DNA of 63,178 bases from Lachnospiraceae bacterium (GCA_017439665.1 JAFSIS010000038.1:1-63178); one strand, 5' to 3'. Positions 1-8,156 are shown, counted from the stretch's first letter. The notes: generated by a model not told the origin, from the sequence alone. Program-made: numbers and translations.

Positions 1-557
1 AGGTGTTTATGGATTTATCCTGCATAGCTTTATTAGCATCAAGATTATCCGATGCGGCCGGCAAGGATAAAAGCAAGGCTGCATAAGAAGAAACCAATAA
101 ACGTCAGGAGGGATTGTCATTCATTAGTCCAGTTAAAAAAAATCCAAGCAGTTAAAGTGATGGGGATAGTTTATCCTTTTTTAGGGGAGAAAAGGAGTGA
201 GTTATCCACAATAGGACTGTTTTGAATTATGAAATTCCCTCGAATATAAAATGGGGCATATATAAGGGGAAAATAGTATATTTATCTGCCGAGAACAGGT
301 TATTTGGGAGAGATTTAGCATATAAAAAGAGAGAAACAGGCTTATCTATCTGCCGAAACCGGGGAGGAGGTTATGCATATAAAAAGGGAGAAACAGGCTT
401 ATCTATCTGCCAAATGCAGGTAGTTTTAAGAAATTTGGGCATATATAGGCAGGAGATTCGCATCGTATATATGTTGCATACCCATTTCTCATTTTTTTGC
501 CAGACTTATTGTTAGCATGGAAAATCTCAGCAGTATTGGTAATCCCGGCATTTTTCA
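1..557. other. Window-edge intergenic region with tandem repeat
   Basis: I recognise no gene here. An open frame at 3-86 ends in TAA and could be the tail of a gene cut by the window edge, but its 27 codons match nothing I know. A small hairpin at 164-176 (GGATA/TATCC) followed by six T could be its terminator. A perfect DnaA-type nonamer TTATCCACA lies at 202-210. The rest is dominated by the tandem repeat at 256-449. A 97-codon frame over the repeat (222-515) has no ribosome binding site and I do not accept it as a gene. Confidence 0.5.
256..449. repeat. Imperfect ~60-bp tandem repeat, about 3.5 units
   Basis: Units start with GCATATA at 256, 318, 375 and 439, a spacing of 62, 57 and 64 bp. 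Each of the first three carries, about 25 bp later, TTATCTGCCGA or TTATCTATCTGCC followed by an A/G-rich ACAGG segment. Units 2 and 3 are nearly identical (GCATATAAAAAGRGAGAAACAG); unit 1 is more diverged and unit 4 is only a start. The array ends about 110 bp before the promoter of the amino acid transporter operon. A related string, TATCTGCCGAACAG, occurs on the minus strand near 62980, so this is probably a dispersed repeat rather than a local duplication. Confidence 0.75.
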
Positions 558-586
558 TTGACATCACTGGCTGAAATCCTTATAAT
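558..586 (+). promoter_or_regulatory. Consensus sigma-A promoter of the amino acid transporter operon
   Basis: TTGACA at 558-563 and TATAAT at 581-586 are separated by 17 bp, a perfect match to the vegetative consensus. The predicted transcription start is near 593. An AGGAGG at 589-594 with ATG at 599 begins a 15-codon frame that overlaps the next start codon as ATGA (643-646). If transcription starts near 593, however, that Shine-Dalgarno is mostly not in the mRNA. Confidence 0.8.
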
Positions 587-642
587 ATAGGAGGTAAAAT
601 GCCAAGAGTATTTTGCATGATTATACAGGAGGAATATTTATT

Positions 643-1485
643 ATGAAAAAATTATCAGCAGCTTTATTATGCGGATTGATGACCGCAGCTATGCTTGTTG
701 GTTGTGGCAGCAGTACCGGTGGAGATACCAGTGCATCTGCCGAAACCCAGACAGCAGAAACACAGGAAGCGGCAACCGATGCAGCAACTGACGAGGCTTC
801 CACTGAAGGAAAGAAATGGATCATTGCAACTGACACTGTATTCAAGCCCTTTGAATACACTAATGAGAACAATGAATTCGTTGGTATTGATGTAGATCTT
901 CTTGCAGCAATCGCAGCAGATCAGGGATTCGAGTACGAGCTTCAGAGCCTCGGTTGGGATGCTGCAGTAGCAGCAGTACAGGCAGGTCAGGCAGACGGTC
1001 TCATTGCCGGTGCTACCATTAAGCAGGAACGTATTGATGCAGGATGGATCTTCTCTGAAGGATATTATGATGCTACCCAGACCTTCGTTGTGGCAAAGGG
1101 AAGTGATATTGATACCTTTGAAGAGCTGGAAGGCAAGAATGTAGCGGTAAAGAATGGAACGGCAGGAGCTGATTTTGCTAACAGCCTGAAGGATGAGTAT
1201 GGCTTTACGGTAACCGTATTTGAAGATTCACCTACCATGTATCAGGATGTACTTCTTGGCAACAGCGTAGCCTGCGTAGAAGATACTCCTATTATGGCCA
1301 GCTCCATCAAAGAAGGTGATCTTGCACTTCAGATTCCTGAAGGAATGGAAAGTGAAGGAGCACCCTACGGCTTTGCAATTATGAATGCAGACGACCAGGA
1401 GCTTCTGGATATGTTCAATGCAGGACTTGCAAATATTAAAGAAAACGGAACTTACGACGAGATTATCGATAAGTACCTGAAATAA
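643..1485 (+). CDS. Amino acid ABC transporter substrate-binding lipoprotein
   Basis: This is an extracellular solute receptor of the SBP_bac_3 family (polar amino acids), which delivers substrate to the permease encoded next. Residues 1-20 form a lipoprotein signal with lipobox LVGC, and Cys21 is the lipidated residue. A Thr/Ala/Glu-rich linker follows to about residue 60, then the two-lobed binding domain with the family segments FKPFEY and GVDVDLL-like GIDVDLLAAIA. I place the start at the ATG 11 nt after AGGAGG (627-632), not at the upstream TTG at 613. At 280 aa the length is normal. A hairpin terminator or attenuator separates it from the permease gene, which usually lets the receptor be made in excess. 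The exact amino acid cannot be read from the sequence. Confidence 0.93.
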   Translation: MKKLSAALLCGLMTAAMLVGCGSSTGGDTSASAETQTAETQEAATDAATDEASTEGKKWIIATDTVFKPFEYTNENNEFVGIDVDLLAAIAADQGFEYELQSLGWDAAVAAVQAGQADGLIAGATIKQERIDAGWIFSEGYYDATQTFVVAKGSDIDTFEELEGKNVAVKNGTAGADFANSLKDEYGFTVTVFEDSPTMYQDVLLGNSVACVEDTPIMASSIKEGDLALQIPEGMESEGAPYGFAIMNADDQELLDMFNAGLANIKENGTYDEIIDKYLK

Positions 1486-1503
1486 TACTTATAAAGTGAT
1501 AAC

Positions 1504-1545
1504 AAAAGCGTGAGAAATTTGATTGAGGGTTTCTCACGCTTTTCT
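1504..1545 (+). terminator. Intrinsic terminator/attenuator between receptor and permease
   Basis: AGCGTGAGAAA (1507-1517) pairs with TTTCTCACGCTTT (1530-1542), ending in a short T run. It lies 19 nt after the receptor stop codon and 31 nt before the permease start, as expected for partial read-through. Confidence 0.8.
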
Positions 1546-1575
1546 TAATAAGATGAAGCAAACGGAGGAGAATGC

Positions 1576-2244
1576 ATGATCGGCATTATTCAGTCTTATG
1601 GAACCATGCTCCTTGAGGGTATGGGGCGTACACTTTTACAAACCTTTCTTTCTTTGTTATTTGCTATGGTCATCGGCCTTATTTTTGCGCTGATGAATGT
1701 AGGAAGGAACAGAGTATTTAATCTGATCGGAACCTTTTACGTGGATGCTGTCCGGGGCGTTCCTCTGATCGTATTGGCTTATTTTATCTATTTTGGTATT
1801 CCCACGGCCATTCAGACCATAGGATTTTCTGATTTTCGTCTGTCCTCCATACAGGCAGGTGCCATCGCCCTTTCCATGAACTGTGGTGCCTATATGGCGG
1901 AGATCATTCGTGCCGGTATTGAGAGTGTAGACAAGGGGCAGATGGAGGCCAGTCGTAGCCTTGGACTCAGTTATGGAAAAAGTATGAGGCTGGTTATCCT
2001 TCCCCAGGCGATCCGGACCATGATCCCTTCCATTATCAACCAGTTTATTATTACCCTGAAGGATACCTCCATTCTTTCCGTTATCGGCTTTACTGAACTG
2101 ACCAACGTAGGTAAGACGATCATGGGTAATACCTTCAAAAGTCTGGAAACCTGGGCGATCATCGGTATCATGTATATGGTAGTGATCGTTACCCTCAGTA
2201 AGCTTGCAAAGCGATTGGAAAGGAGGTTGAGCCGTGGCAGATAG
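1576..2244 (+). CDS. Amino acid ABC transporter permease
   Basis: This is the membrane-spanning subunit of the His/Gln-type importer. The 222 residues start with a hydrophobic helix and hold about five membrane segments. The EAA-type coupling loop is [21 protein letters not shown] (only the central EASRSLGLS is diagnostic), near residues 127-145, which contacts the ATPase. The start has a strong GGAGGAG site 7 nt upstream. Its last 11 nt overlap the ATPase gene, so the two are probably translationally coupled. A single permease gene implies that the channel is a homodimer. Confidence 0.93.
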   Translation: MIGIIQSYGTMLLEGMGRTLLQTFLSLLFAMVIGLIFALMNVGRNRVFNLIGTFYVDAVRGVPLIVLAYFIYFGIPTAIQTIGFSDFRLSSIQAGAIALSMNCGAYMAEIIRAGIESVDKGQMEASRSLGLSYGKSMRLVILPQAIRTMIPSIINQFIITLKDTSILSVIGFTELTNVGKTIMGNTFKSLETWAIIGIMYMVVIVTLSKLAKRLERRLSRGR

Positions 2245-2974
2245 AGAAGTAAAGATCCATGTGGAAAATTTAAAAAAGAGCTTCGGAAAGCTGGAGGTAT
2301 TAAAGGATATCAGCATGGATATTGAGGAAGGGGAGGTAGTGGTTCTCCTGGGACCCTCCGGCAGTGGAAAGTCTACCTTTTTACGCTGTCTGAATCAGCT
2401 GGAAAAGGCAACCGGCGGCACCATCCTGGTAGATGGACAGTGTGTAACCGACCACAAGACGGATATTAATAAACTTAGGGAAAATATCGGTATGGTTTTC
2501 CAGCATTTTAATCTTTTTCCCCATAAGACCGTTCTGGAAAATATCATGCTGGCTCCTGTAGAACTGAAAAAAATGACGAAGGCAGAGGCCAGGGAAAAGG
2601 GAATGCAGCTGTTGAAGCGAGTGGGAATGGCAGATAAGGCAGAGGTGTATCCTTCACAGATTTCCGGTGGCCAGAAGCAGCGTGTGGCCATTGCCAGAGC
2701 CCTGGCCATGAATCCCGATGTTATGCTTTTTGATGAGCCTACCTCGGCACTGGATCCCGAGATGGTAGGAGAGGTATTGATGGTTATGAAGGAGCTGGCT
2801 GCAGAGGGAATGACCATGGTGGTGGTTACCCATGAGATCGGCTTTGCCAGAGAGGTAGCTGACCGGGTGGTATTCATGGATGCCGGTTATATCGTAGAAC
2901 AGGGAACCCCGGAGGAAGTATTTAACCATCCCAAGGAGCCCAGAACCATAGATTTCCTGAATAAAGTATTATAG
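2234..2974 (+). CDS. Amino acid ABC transporter ATP-binding protein
   Basis: This is the cytoplasmic ATPase of the polar amino acid importer (HisP/GlnQ class). Walker A is GPSGSGKST at residues 40-48, the signature SGGQKQR at 144-150, Walker B VMLFDE at 163-168, and the H-loop His follows in VVVTHEIG. The start is GTG with AAAGGAGG 7 nt upstream, inside the permease gene (11-nt overlap). At 246 aa it is full length for the family. With the two preceding genes it makes a complete importer. Confidence 0.95.
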   Translation: MADREVKIHVENLKKSFGKLEVLKDISMDIEEGEVVVLLGPSGSGKSTFLRCLNQLEKATGGTILVDGQCVTDHKTDINKLRENIGMVFQHFNLFPHKTVLENIMLAPVELKKMTKAEAREKGMQLLKRVGMADKAEVYPSQISGGQKQRVAIARALAMNPDVMLFDEPTSALDPEMVGEVLMVMKELAAEGMTMVVVTHEIGFAREVADRVVFMDAGYIVEQGTPEEVFNHPKEPRTIDFLNKVL

Positions 2975-2993
2975 GACAAGGGAGGGAGTTTGG

Positions 2994-3578
2994 ATGAAAA
3001 AAATCATTACGATCAGTCGTGAATTTGGTGCGGCAGGTACGACTATTGGACATGAAGTGGCAAAACGGCTGGGGTATCATTTTTATGATAAGGCAATCAT
3101 TCTTCATGGTGCCGAGGACAGTAATCTGAATGTGGAAAGTGTGCTGGAGTGGGATGAAAAGGTACAGGCTGATTTTGGTTTTGCCCAGAGCCTGTTTGAA
3201 TTTTATAACCGCTCTACCAGTGACCGGCTCTATGAGGCACAGCGGGAGGTAATGAAGAAGCTGGCGGAAAAAGGAAGCTGTGTGATTATCGGAAGAAATG
3301 CCAATACGATTCTGAAGGAATTTGACCATTCTCTCCATGTGTTTATCTGTGGGGATGAAAAATGGCGTATAGACTGGATGAAAAAGAAACGCCCGGAGGA
3401 AACGGAAGAAAAAATCCGTGAGGAACTGCGGACGGTGGATAAAGCACGTAAAAAATACTGTAAATACTATAGTCACACAGAATTCGGACAGGGAAATAAC
3501 TATGATGTATCGTTAAATGTTTCCAAACTGGGCATTGAAACCTGTGTGGATATCATCTGTCAGCTGGTGGAAAAATAA
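2994..3578 (+). CDS. Cytidylate kinase-like family protein
   Basis: This is a P-loop nucleotide-kinase-fold protein of the family annotated in Clostridia as cytidylate kinase-like. The N-terminal ISREFGAAGTTIG replaces the classical Walker A and is typical of this group. IIGRNANTIL near residue 97 and an Arg-rich lid (MKKKRPEET) follow. It lies 20 nt after the ABC ATPase gene with GGGAGG upstream, so it is probably co-transcribed. Being distant from true Cmk, its substrate is unproven. A family A repeat and terminator follow it. Confidence 0.8.
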   Translation: MKKIITISREFGAAGTTIGHEVAKRLGYHFYDKAIILHGAEDSNLNVESVLEWDEKVQADFGFAQSLFEFYNRSTSDRLYEAQREVMKKLAEKGSCVIIGRNANTILKEFDHSLHVFICGDEKWRIDWMKKKRPEETEEKIREELRTVDKARKKYCKYYSHTEFGQGNNYDVSLNVSKLGIETCVDIICQLVEK

Positions 3579-3587
3579 GATCAGGGG

Positions 3588-3757
3588 GTTGTTGTAAAAT
3601 TCTTTCTTTGCTTACGGTTATCCTTTGGGCGCTTGTTGCTGCGGACATTGCAGACAAATATCGGACTAAAGTCCGCTCTTTGGTCTGCAAAGTCTTCGCA
3701 AATACGTACAAGTGAATAAGCAGTAAGCCTGGTCAGGAATTTTACAACAGCCTTTTT
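3588..3757. repeat. Palindromic intergenic element, family A copy 1 (with terminator)
   Basis: The outer stem GGTTGTTGTAAAATTC (3588-3603) pairs with GAATTTTACAACAGCC (3737-3752) and is followed by TTTTTT, so the element as a whole can end transcription from the kinase gene. Inside it are the family A strings GCTTGTTGCT and, toward the right end, GTACAAGTGAATAA then CAGTAAGC. A further inner hairpin is CGGACTAAAGTCCG. Copies 2 and 3 lie at 18511-18710 (inverted) and 31601-31731. Confidence 0.75.
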
Positions 3758-3779
3758 TATGTAAAGGTGGTTTAAGAAA

Positions 3780-4748
3780 ATGAAAAGAAAAGTGGTTGTA
3801 TTGGGCGGAGGAACGGGTTCCTCTACGTTACTTCGCGGATTAAAGGAGTTTCCTGTGGATTTGACGGCTATCGTATCGGTCTGTGATGACGGAAGCAGTA
3901 CAGGAGTCTTAAGGGAGGAATTTAATATTCCGGCAGTAGGGGATATACGAAGGGTTCTGGTGGCTCTTTCGGAAACGGAGCCGTTAGTGATGGATCTCTT
4001 TAACTATCGTTTTAAAACCACCAGTGATCTGGACGGCCATACGGTAGGGAATCTTCTGCTTACCGCATCCTCTGAGATCACAGGAAATCTGTCCGATGGA
4101 ATAGAGGCTTTGAGTAAGGTTTTTAATCTGAAAGGAAAGGTAGTGCCTTTGACGGAGGATAATGTGGTTTTGATGGGAGAGATGGCAGACGGAAGCATTG
4201 TGGAAGGGGAACACCATATTACCCAGGATAAGCAGGGAATACGACGTGTTTTTTACAAGGATGAACCCATTCCCACTAAGGAAGCAGTACATGCTCTGGA
4301 GGAGGCAGATCTGATCATTCTCAGCATGGGGAGCCTGTTTACCAGTATCATTCCCAATCTGATCTGTGAGGAGATTCTCAAGGCTATAGACAGAAGCCGC
4401 GGAAAGATCATGTATGTCTGCAATATGGTGACCCAGCCGGGGGAGACGGAGGAGTTCAAGGTATCGGATCACATCCGTCTGCTGAATCACTATCTGAAAA
4501 AACGAAAAATCGATGTGGTCATCGCCAATGAAGGAAAGATCGATGAGGCTATGGCGAGACGATACGAGTCCCTGGAGCAGAAGGATCCTGTGGAGCTGGA
4601 TAAGGAAGAAACAGAAGCACTGGTAGAGCGGGTGATCTATGATGATTATGTGACGGTAAAAAATAATCTTTTACGGCATAATGTGATGAAGCTCAGCCTC
4701 CATATTTTTGGATATCTGTTGGAGGAAATGGGGCAAAGTGGTACCTGA
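3780..4748 (+). CDS. YvcK/CofD-like protein (gluconeogenesis factor family)
   Basis: The protein belongs to the YvcK family, which in Bacillus is needed for growth on gluconeogenic carbon and for cell shape, and binds UDP-sugars. The nucleotide-binding motif GGGTGSS is at residues 9-15, followed by SVCDDGSSTGVLRE and GDIRRVLVALSE, all family hallmarks. At 322 aa it is full length. In many Firmicutes the gene sits with rapZ and whiA; here neither is present, so it is isolated from its usual partners. The start is supported by a purine-rich AAGGTGG upstream. Confidence 0.92.
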   Translation: MKRKVVVLGGGTGSSTLLRGLKEFPVDLTAIVSVCDDGSSTGVLREEFNIPAVGDIRRVLVALSETEPLVMDLFNYRFKTTSDLDGHTVGNLLLTASSEITGNLSDGIEALSKVFNLKGKVVPLTEDNVVLMGEMADGSIVEGEHHITQDKQGIRRVFYKDEPIPTKEAVHALEEADLIILSMGSLFTSIIPNLICEEILKAIDRSRGKIMYVCNMVTQPGETEEFKVSDHIRLLNHYLKKRKIDVVIANEGKIDEAMARRYESLEQKDPVELDKEETEALVERVIYDDYVTVKNNLLRHNVMKLSLHIFGYLLEEMGQSGT

Positions 4749-4846
4749 CCGAGAAAGCTGCTCGGGATAAATTTGGTGTCTTGCTGTATTTTTTTGTAAA
4801 AATACTGCCGTGTAATGTGGATTGAATGAAGGGAAAGAGATGCAAA

Positions 4847-5443
4847 ATGACCGAGTTTGAAAAATGTATGGCGGGTGAATGGTACGACTGCCATCATGAG
4901 GTCTTTCTGGAATTTAAAGGGCAGGCAAGAAGCCTTCTGGCTGAGTACCATGCCCTTTCCTATGAACAGAAGAAGGAAAAGACCGAGGTGTTAAAGCGGC
5001 TGTTCGGCAGCATAGGCAGTAACGTATCGGTGGGAGCACCATTTATCTGTGATTATGGCAGAAATATTTATCTGGGAAATAATGTTTCCATCAATATGAA
5101 CTGTACCTTTATAGATTGTAATAAAATCCAGATTGGAAACAATGTGCTGATCGCCTCCAACGTGCAGATATATACCTCCACCCATCCGGTAGAGCTGAGA
5201 GACCGCCTGACACCTGACTGGAAGCCGGAGAACGGAGAATATTTTTGCCGGACCTATGCCCTTCCGGTAAAAATCGGTGATGGCTGCTGGATTGGCGGAG
5301 GAGCGATCCTTCTTCCCGGTATAACCATCGGGGAAGGCTCGGTGATCGGTGCCGGAAGCGTGGTAACGAAGGATATTCCGGCAAACTGTGTCGCGGCAGG
5401 AAATCCCTGCCGGGTGATCAGAAAGATTAATGAGAGAGTGTGA
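4847..5443 (+). CDS. Sugar O-acetyltransferase (LacA/Maa type)
   Basis: It transfers acetyl from acetyl-CoA to a sugar hydroxyl in the cytoplasm. An N-terminal Mac domain (TEFEKCMAGEWYDCHHEV) is followed by left-handed beta-helix hexapeptide repeats (NNVSINMN, IQIGNNVLIAS, GSVIGAGSVVTKDIPA). The probable catalytic His is in STHPV. I chose the ATG at 4847, which has GGGAAAGAG about 8 nt upstream; an earlier in-frame ATG at 4826 has no ribosome site. At 198 aa it is normal in size. The next small ORF starts at GTG inside its stop codon. Confidence 0.9.
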   Translation: MTEFEKCMAGEWYDCHHEVFLEFKGQARSLLAEYHALSYEQKKEKTEVLKRLFGSIGSNVSVGAPFICDYGRNIYLGNNVSINMNCTFIDCNKIQIGNNVLIASNVQIYTSTHPVELRDRLTPDWKPENGEYFCRTYALPVKIGDGCWIGGGAILLPGITIGEGSVIGAGSVVTKDIPANCVAAGNPCRVIRKINERV

Positions 5444-5625
5444 AGGCATTGGATAATTGCGGAGCAAGCAATGAGGCAGATGTATTGTGTCAAGCAAAGG
5501 CAATGACTCCAGAGGGATATGGAGAAAATTACGATTCTCTCTGTGATAAATTGGCAATTCATAATGATTATGATAGCTTTTGGGATTTGGTAAGAAACTA
5601 TATTGATGCCTCGTTACAAGTTTAA
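5440..5625 (+). CDS. Small hypothetical ORF with a barstar-like motif
   Basis: This 61-codon frame starts at GTG overlapping the preceding stop codon; an internal ATG at 5503 with AAAGG upstream is an alternative start giving 40 aa. The segment GYGENYDSLCDKL resembles the YGENLDALWDCL stretch of barstar, the ribonuclease inhibitor, but the rest is too short to be a whole barstar. I therefore regard it as a truncated immunity-type protein or a chance ORF. The frame 5741-5908 may be another piece of the same kind. Confidence 0.4.
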   Translation: MKALDNCGASNEADVLCQAKAMTPEGYGENYDSLCDKLAIHNDYDSFWDLVRNYIDASLQV

Positions 5626-5740
5626 TTTTTGGGGGCTTACTTGGTGTGTACGAAATACCCATGATACAAATCAAAAATTTGTGTAAAGGGTATATTTTGC
5701 TCTGCGAGACTACAGAATGAAGCGAAGTATGTAAATTTGT

Positions 5741-5908
5741 ATGATAGAAAAGACTAATAGTATCTTTTGTAAGGAAGATTTTATAGAATACATAAAGAGT
5801 CTGCCAAGAGATTATACAGATGCTTCTATCGAGGACTTTGTATCCGGAATAAATTACTATAGAGAACATGATGATTTTTTTGATTTGAAAAAGAGGATGA
5901 GTGTATGA
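5741..5908 (+). CDS. Small hypothetical protein, 55 aa
   Basis: ATG at 5741 opens a 55-codon frame rich in acidic and aromatic residues (EDFIEYIKSLPRDY near its start, SIEDFVSG later). Its stop overlaps the next start codon as ATGA, which argues for translational coupling with the lipoprotein gene. The ribosome site is poor. The EDF...SIEDF pattern vaguely recalls small immunity-type proteins. I do not recognise the family, and it may be a truncated remnant. Confidence 0.4.
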   Translation: MIEKTNSIFCKEDFIEYIKSLPRDYTDASIEDFVSGINYYREHDDFFDLKKRMSV

Positions 5909-6303
5909 AAAAGACAGTGGCTACATTGGTTTTGATCATTATTTGTTTTTGCGGGCTGGTCGCTTGTAACCAGGAGGATAGAGAGGACATTTTGCATCTG
6001 GGTATAAATGCCGAAATAATTGAGATTGATACTGACAATCAGATTGTTTATGTCACTGACTTTGGAGAAGGCAAAGTCTTTGGAGAAAAGTGTGCAATTG
6101 ACTGTAAAAAACTGATAGAAGATCAAGAAATCCTTTATGTTGATTATGATACAGAAGAAGTGTCACTTATTCAATTTACTGATTTAACAGTTGGAGACAA
6201 AGTAACAATTAACGCTTATGAAAGCCAGTTAAACTGCATTACCGATGGTATGATTGAGGTGGAACAAATACAGCTTTCCACACAAAGGCTTAATGTTGAT
6301 TGA
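5905..6303 (+). CDS. Small lipoprotein of unknown function
   Basis: A typical lipoprotein signal (MKKTVATLVL then hydrophobic residues, lipobox LVAC, Cys21) is followed by about 110 residues. These look like a small beta-rich domain, with repeated EIIEIDTDNQIVYVTD-type strands and a segment DKVTINAYES near the end that recalls DUF3221-like or OB-type extracellular domains. The start codon overlaps the stop of the 55-aa frame. Gly-Lys rich SD-like AAAGAGGATGAG lies upstream. The function is unknown; it is probably anchored on the outside of the membrane. Confidence 0.75.
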   Translation: MKKTVATLVLIIICFCGLVACNQEDREDILHLGINAEIIEIDTDNQIVYVTDFGEGKVFGEKCAIDCKKLIEDQEILYVDYDTEEVSLIQFTDLTVGDKVTINAYESQLNCITDGMIEVEQIQLSTQRLNVD

Positions 6304-6356
6304 CAATTCCCATTTATTGAATAGGTATAAAGCATGCAATTTTTTTAAATTGCTTA

Positions 6357-6397
6357 GGATTACCACATGGATGATCAGGTCATCCATGTGGTAATCC
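6357..6397. terminator. Perfect 18-bp hairpin between convergent genes
   Basis: GGATTACCACATGGATGA (6357-6374) pairs perfectly with 6380-6397 around a 5-nt loop. It lies between the ends of the lipoprotein gene (+) and the broken nuclease-like gene (-). Neither side has an immediate T run, although an AATTTTTTT tract (6338-6346) lies just beyond on the minus-strand exit side. It is likely a bidirectional terminator, or at least a 3' end stabiliser. Confidence 0.55.
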
Positions 6398-6409
6398 AGG
6401 GAATTAAGT

Positions 6410-7219
6410 TTAATAGGAAATGTTATTCTGCTTTAAGAGCTGCTTTAGTTGGTTGTTCTCATTCATTAAAAGATTATTTTCTGATGTTAATTGTTGAATC
6501 CGGGGAAGATACTTCTTTTTCTCATCTTCTCTTATTTCTTCAGAGCTGGTGCCGTACAGGTTAAAAATAGCTTCACAGATCATAGGTTGGTCTCCTTTCG
6601 TGTGGGAAGTGATGAACTGGTTCATGTAGCGATTGTATAAGATGTTATTCCGGTTTAAAGCATAGTTATCAGCCAGGCTGCCGATCAGGAATTGATCATC
6701 AAAATGTTGTTTCAGACAGGTCAGATAGAGGGAATCCTCGGGGCATAGTTCCCTTATAACCAAAACCTGAGTGGCATACATCTCTTTTTTTATATAACAC
6801 ACCCCTGGAAATGGATTTTCAATTATTTTATTACAATATTTCGCCTAATGTTTAAAGAGAAGTTTGGGATAACGGAAGGTGGGGAAGGATAGGGTCACTT
6901 CCCGTCTGTCGATAGCATTGGTGCCGGGAAAGGTATTAATGTAATAGCCTGCATGACCGTTGGTTTTATAATAGGTATCGGGAGATAGAGTAGAGTGCAG
7001 ACCTTTGATCTCAAACAGGTTATGTATGCGAAAGAGGGAAGCAATGTGCTTTGGGATATGGATATCTAACTGCTTACGGATGATCAGAAGATCAATGCGG
7101 TTTTTGTTGGGAGACAGATAGTGTTCTGTCTGATAGTCCAGTAGATGGGAATACTCCCGAAGGTCGATCTGAATGGCACAGGTAACGGCTTCGTGCCAGT
7201 TGGTACGAGGTGAGGGCAT
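6410..7219 (-). pseudogene. Rpn/PD-(D/E)XK-like protein interrupted by one in-frame TAG
   Basis: Reading on the minus strand from ATG 7219, 124 codons end in a TAG at 6845-6847. The same frame continues without another stop to 6410, giving 269 residues if the stop is ignored. The N-terminal part (NWHEAVTCAIQIDL, RIDLLIIRK, IFEIKG-like LFEIKGLHS, YYKTNGHAGYYI) resembles the nuclease-like hypothetical proteins common in Lachnospiraceae. Their pattern is D-x-L-x-I-K-K ... E-x-K ... Y-K-x-x-G-Y, close to the Rpn/PD-(D/E)XK fold. The C-terminal half ends in an Asn/Gln/Leu-rich coiled coil. AAAGGA lies 8 nt before the start. It is probably a recent pseudogene; read-through or a sequencing error is possible. 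Confidence 0.7.
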
Positions 7220-7294
7220 AGACGGGTTCCTTTCATGAAGTAGAGATATTGATAGGATAATAGCAATTAATTATAACCAGAGGAGGAGAGAGAA

Positions 7295-7738
7295 TTGCCG
7301 ATAACCAGAGAAGCCCGTGAAAATGACTTACAGGGGATTTTGGAGCTGTATTTATTTTTACATGAGACAGAAATCCCGAGAGAATCTGAGTATTTAAAGC
7401 AGGTCTGGTCAAACATCATGGCAGATAAGAATCACCATCTTATTGTGACTGAGTCTGATGGAAAGATTGTGGCCTCCTGCGTATGCGTGATCATTCTCAA
7501 TCTGACGAGGGGAATCAGGCCTTATGCTTTTATTGAAAATGTGGTCACCCATAGAGAACATCGCGGGAAAGGTTATGCTACAGCCTGTCTGAACTATGCC
7601 AAAGATATAGCCATAAATGAAAATTGCGATAAGATAATGTTGCTTACAGGTTCTAAAGATAAAAAGACGTTAGACTTTTACAAAAATGCAGGGTATAACA
7701 GCCTGGATAAAACGGCATTTATCCAATGGTTGGAGTAG
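7295..7738 (+). CDS. GNAT family N-acetyltransferase
   Basis: This cytoplasmic acetyl-CoA-dependent acetyltransferase has a single GNAT domain over 147 residues. Motif A is VVTHREHRGKGYATACL with the pyrophosphate-binding HRGKGYA loop. The C-terminal FYKNAGYNS is the usual motif B end. The start is a TTG at 7295 with a perfect AGGAGG (7281-7286) 8 nt upstream; no ATG fits. The substrate is unknown. It is divergent from the broken nuclease-like gene, sharing a 75-nt intergenic region. Confidence 0.88.
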   Translation: MPITREARENDLQGILELYLFLHETEIPRESEYLKQVWSNIMADKNHHLIVTESDGKIVASCVCVIILNLTRGIRPYAFIENVVTHREHRGKGYATACLNYAKDIAINENCDKIMLLTGSKDKKTLDFYKNAGYNSLDKTAFIQWLE

Positions 7739-7808
7739 GTTAATGGAATGAATATGGCATATGGGGTTAATTTAATCAGTATCACAGGCAAAGAGCGAGG
7801 AGGTTACA

Positions 7809-8150
7809 ATGAACATACAAATTTTCGGGACAAAAAAATGCAACGATACAAAGAAGGCTCAGCGTTATTTCAAAGAGCGTGGCATTAAGTTTCAATTTAT
7901 CGACATGAATGAAAAGGAAATCAGCAAAGGTGAGTTTCGCAGTGTCTGTCAGGCAGTAGGCGGTATTGATGTAATGATAAATGAGGAGTGTAAGGATAAG
8001 GATGCCCTGGCTCTGGTAAAGTATATTGCCCGTGAGGAAAGGGAAGAAAAGCTTCTGGCCAACCAGCAGGTGATCAGGACGCCTATCGTCAGAAACGGAA
8101 AGCAGGCAACGGTGGGATACGTACCAGAGACATGGAAAGGCTGGCCATAG
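7809..8150 (+). CDS. ArsC/Spx family protein
   Basis: A thioredoxin-fold protein of the arsenate reductase-like (ArsC/Spx/YffB) family, 113 aa. The N-terminal IFGTKKCNDTKKAQRYFKE holds the single conserved Cys of the family, followed by the KKA helix. TPIVRNGKQATVGYVPETW supplies the cis-Pro (TPI) and the C-terminal Gly-x-x-P-E-x-W. The start has GAGGAGG upstream. With one active-site Cys and no ars genes nearby, a role in true arsenate reduction is not supported. It could be a thiol-redox or Spx-like regulator. Confidence 0.82.
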   Translation: MNIQIFGTKKCNDTKKAQRYFKERGIKFQFIDMNEKEISKGEFRSVCQAVGGIDVMINEECKDKDALALVKYIAREEREEKLLANQQVIRTPIVRNGKQATVGYVPETWKGWP

Positions 8151-8156
8151 TTTTCC

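Noticed and set aside
3..86. Possible C-terminal tail of a gene cut by the window edge
   Set aside because: Only 27 codons with no recognisable motif; left as a note in the intergenic entry.
222..515. 97-codon open frame at the left end
   Set aside because: It has no ribosome site and its peptide repeat simply mirrors the 60-bp DNA repeat; nothing resembles a protein family.
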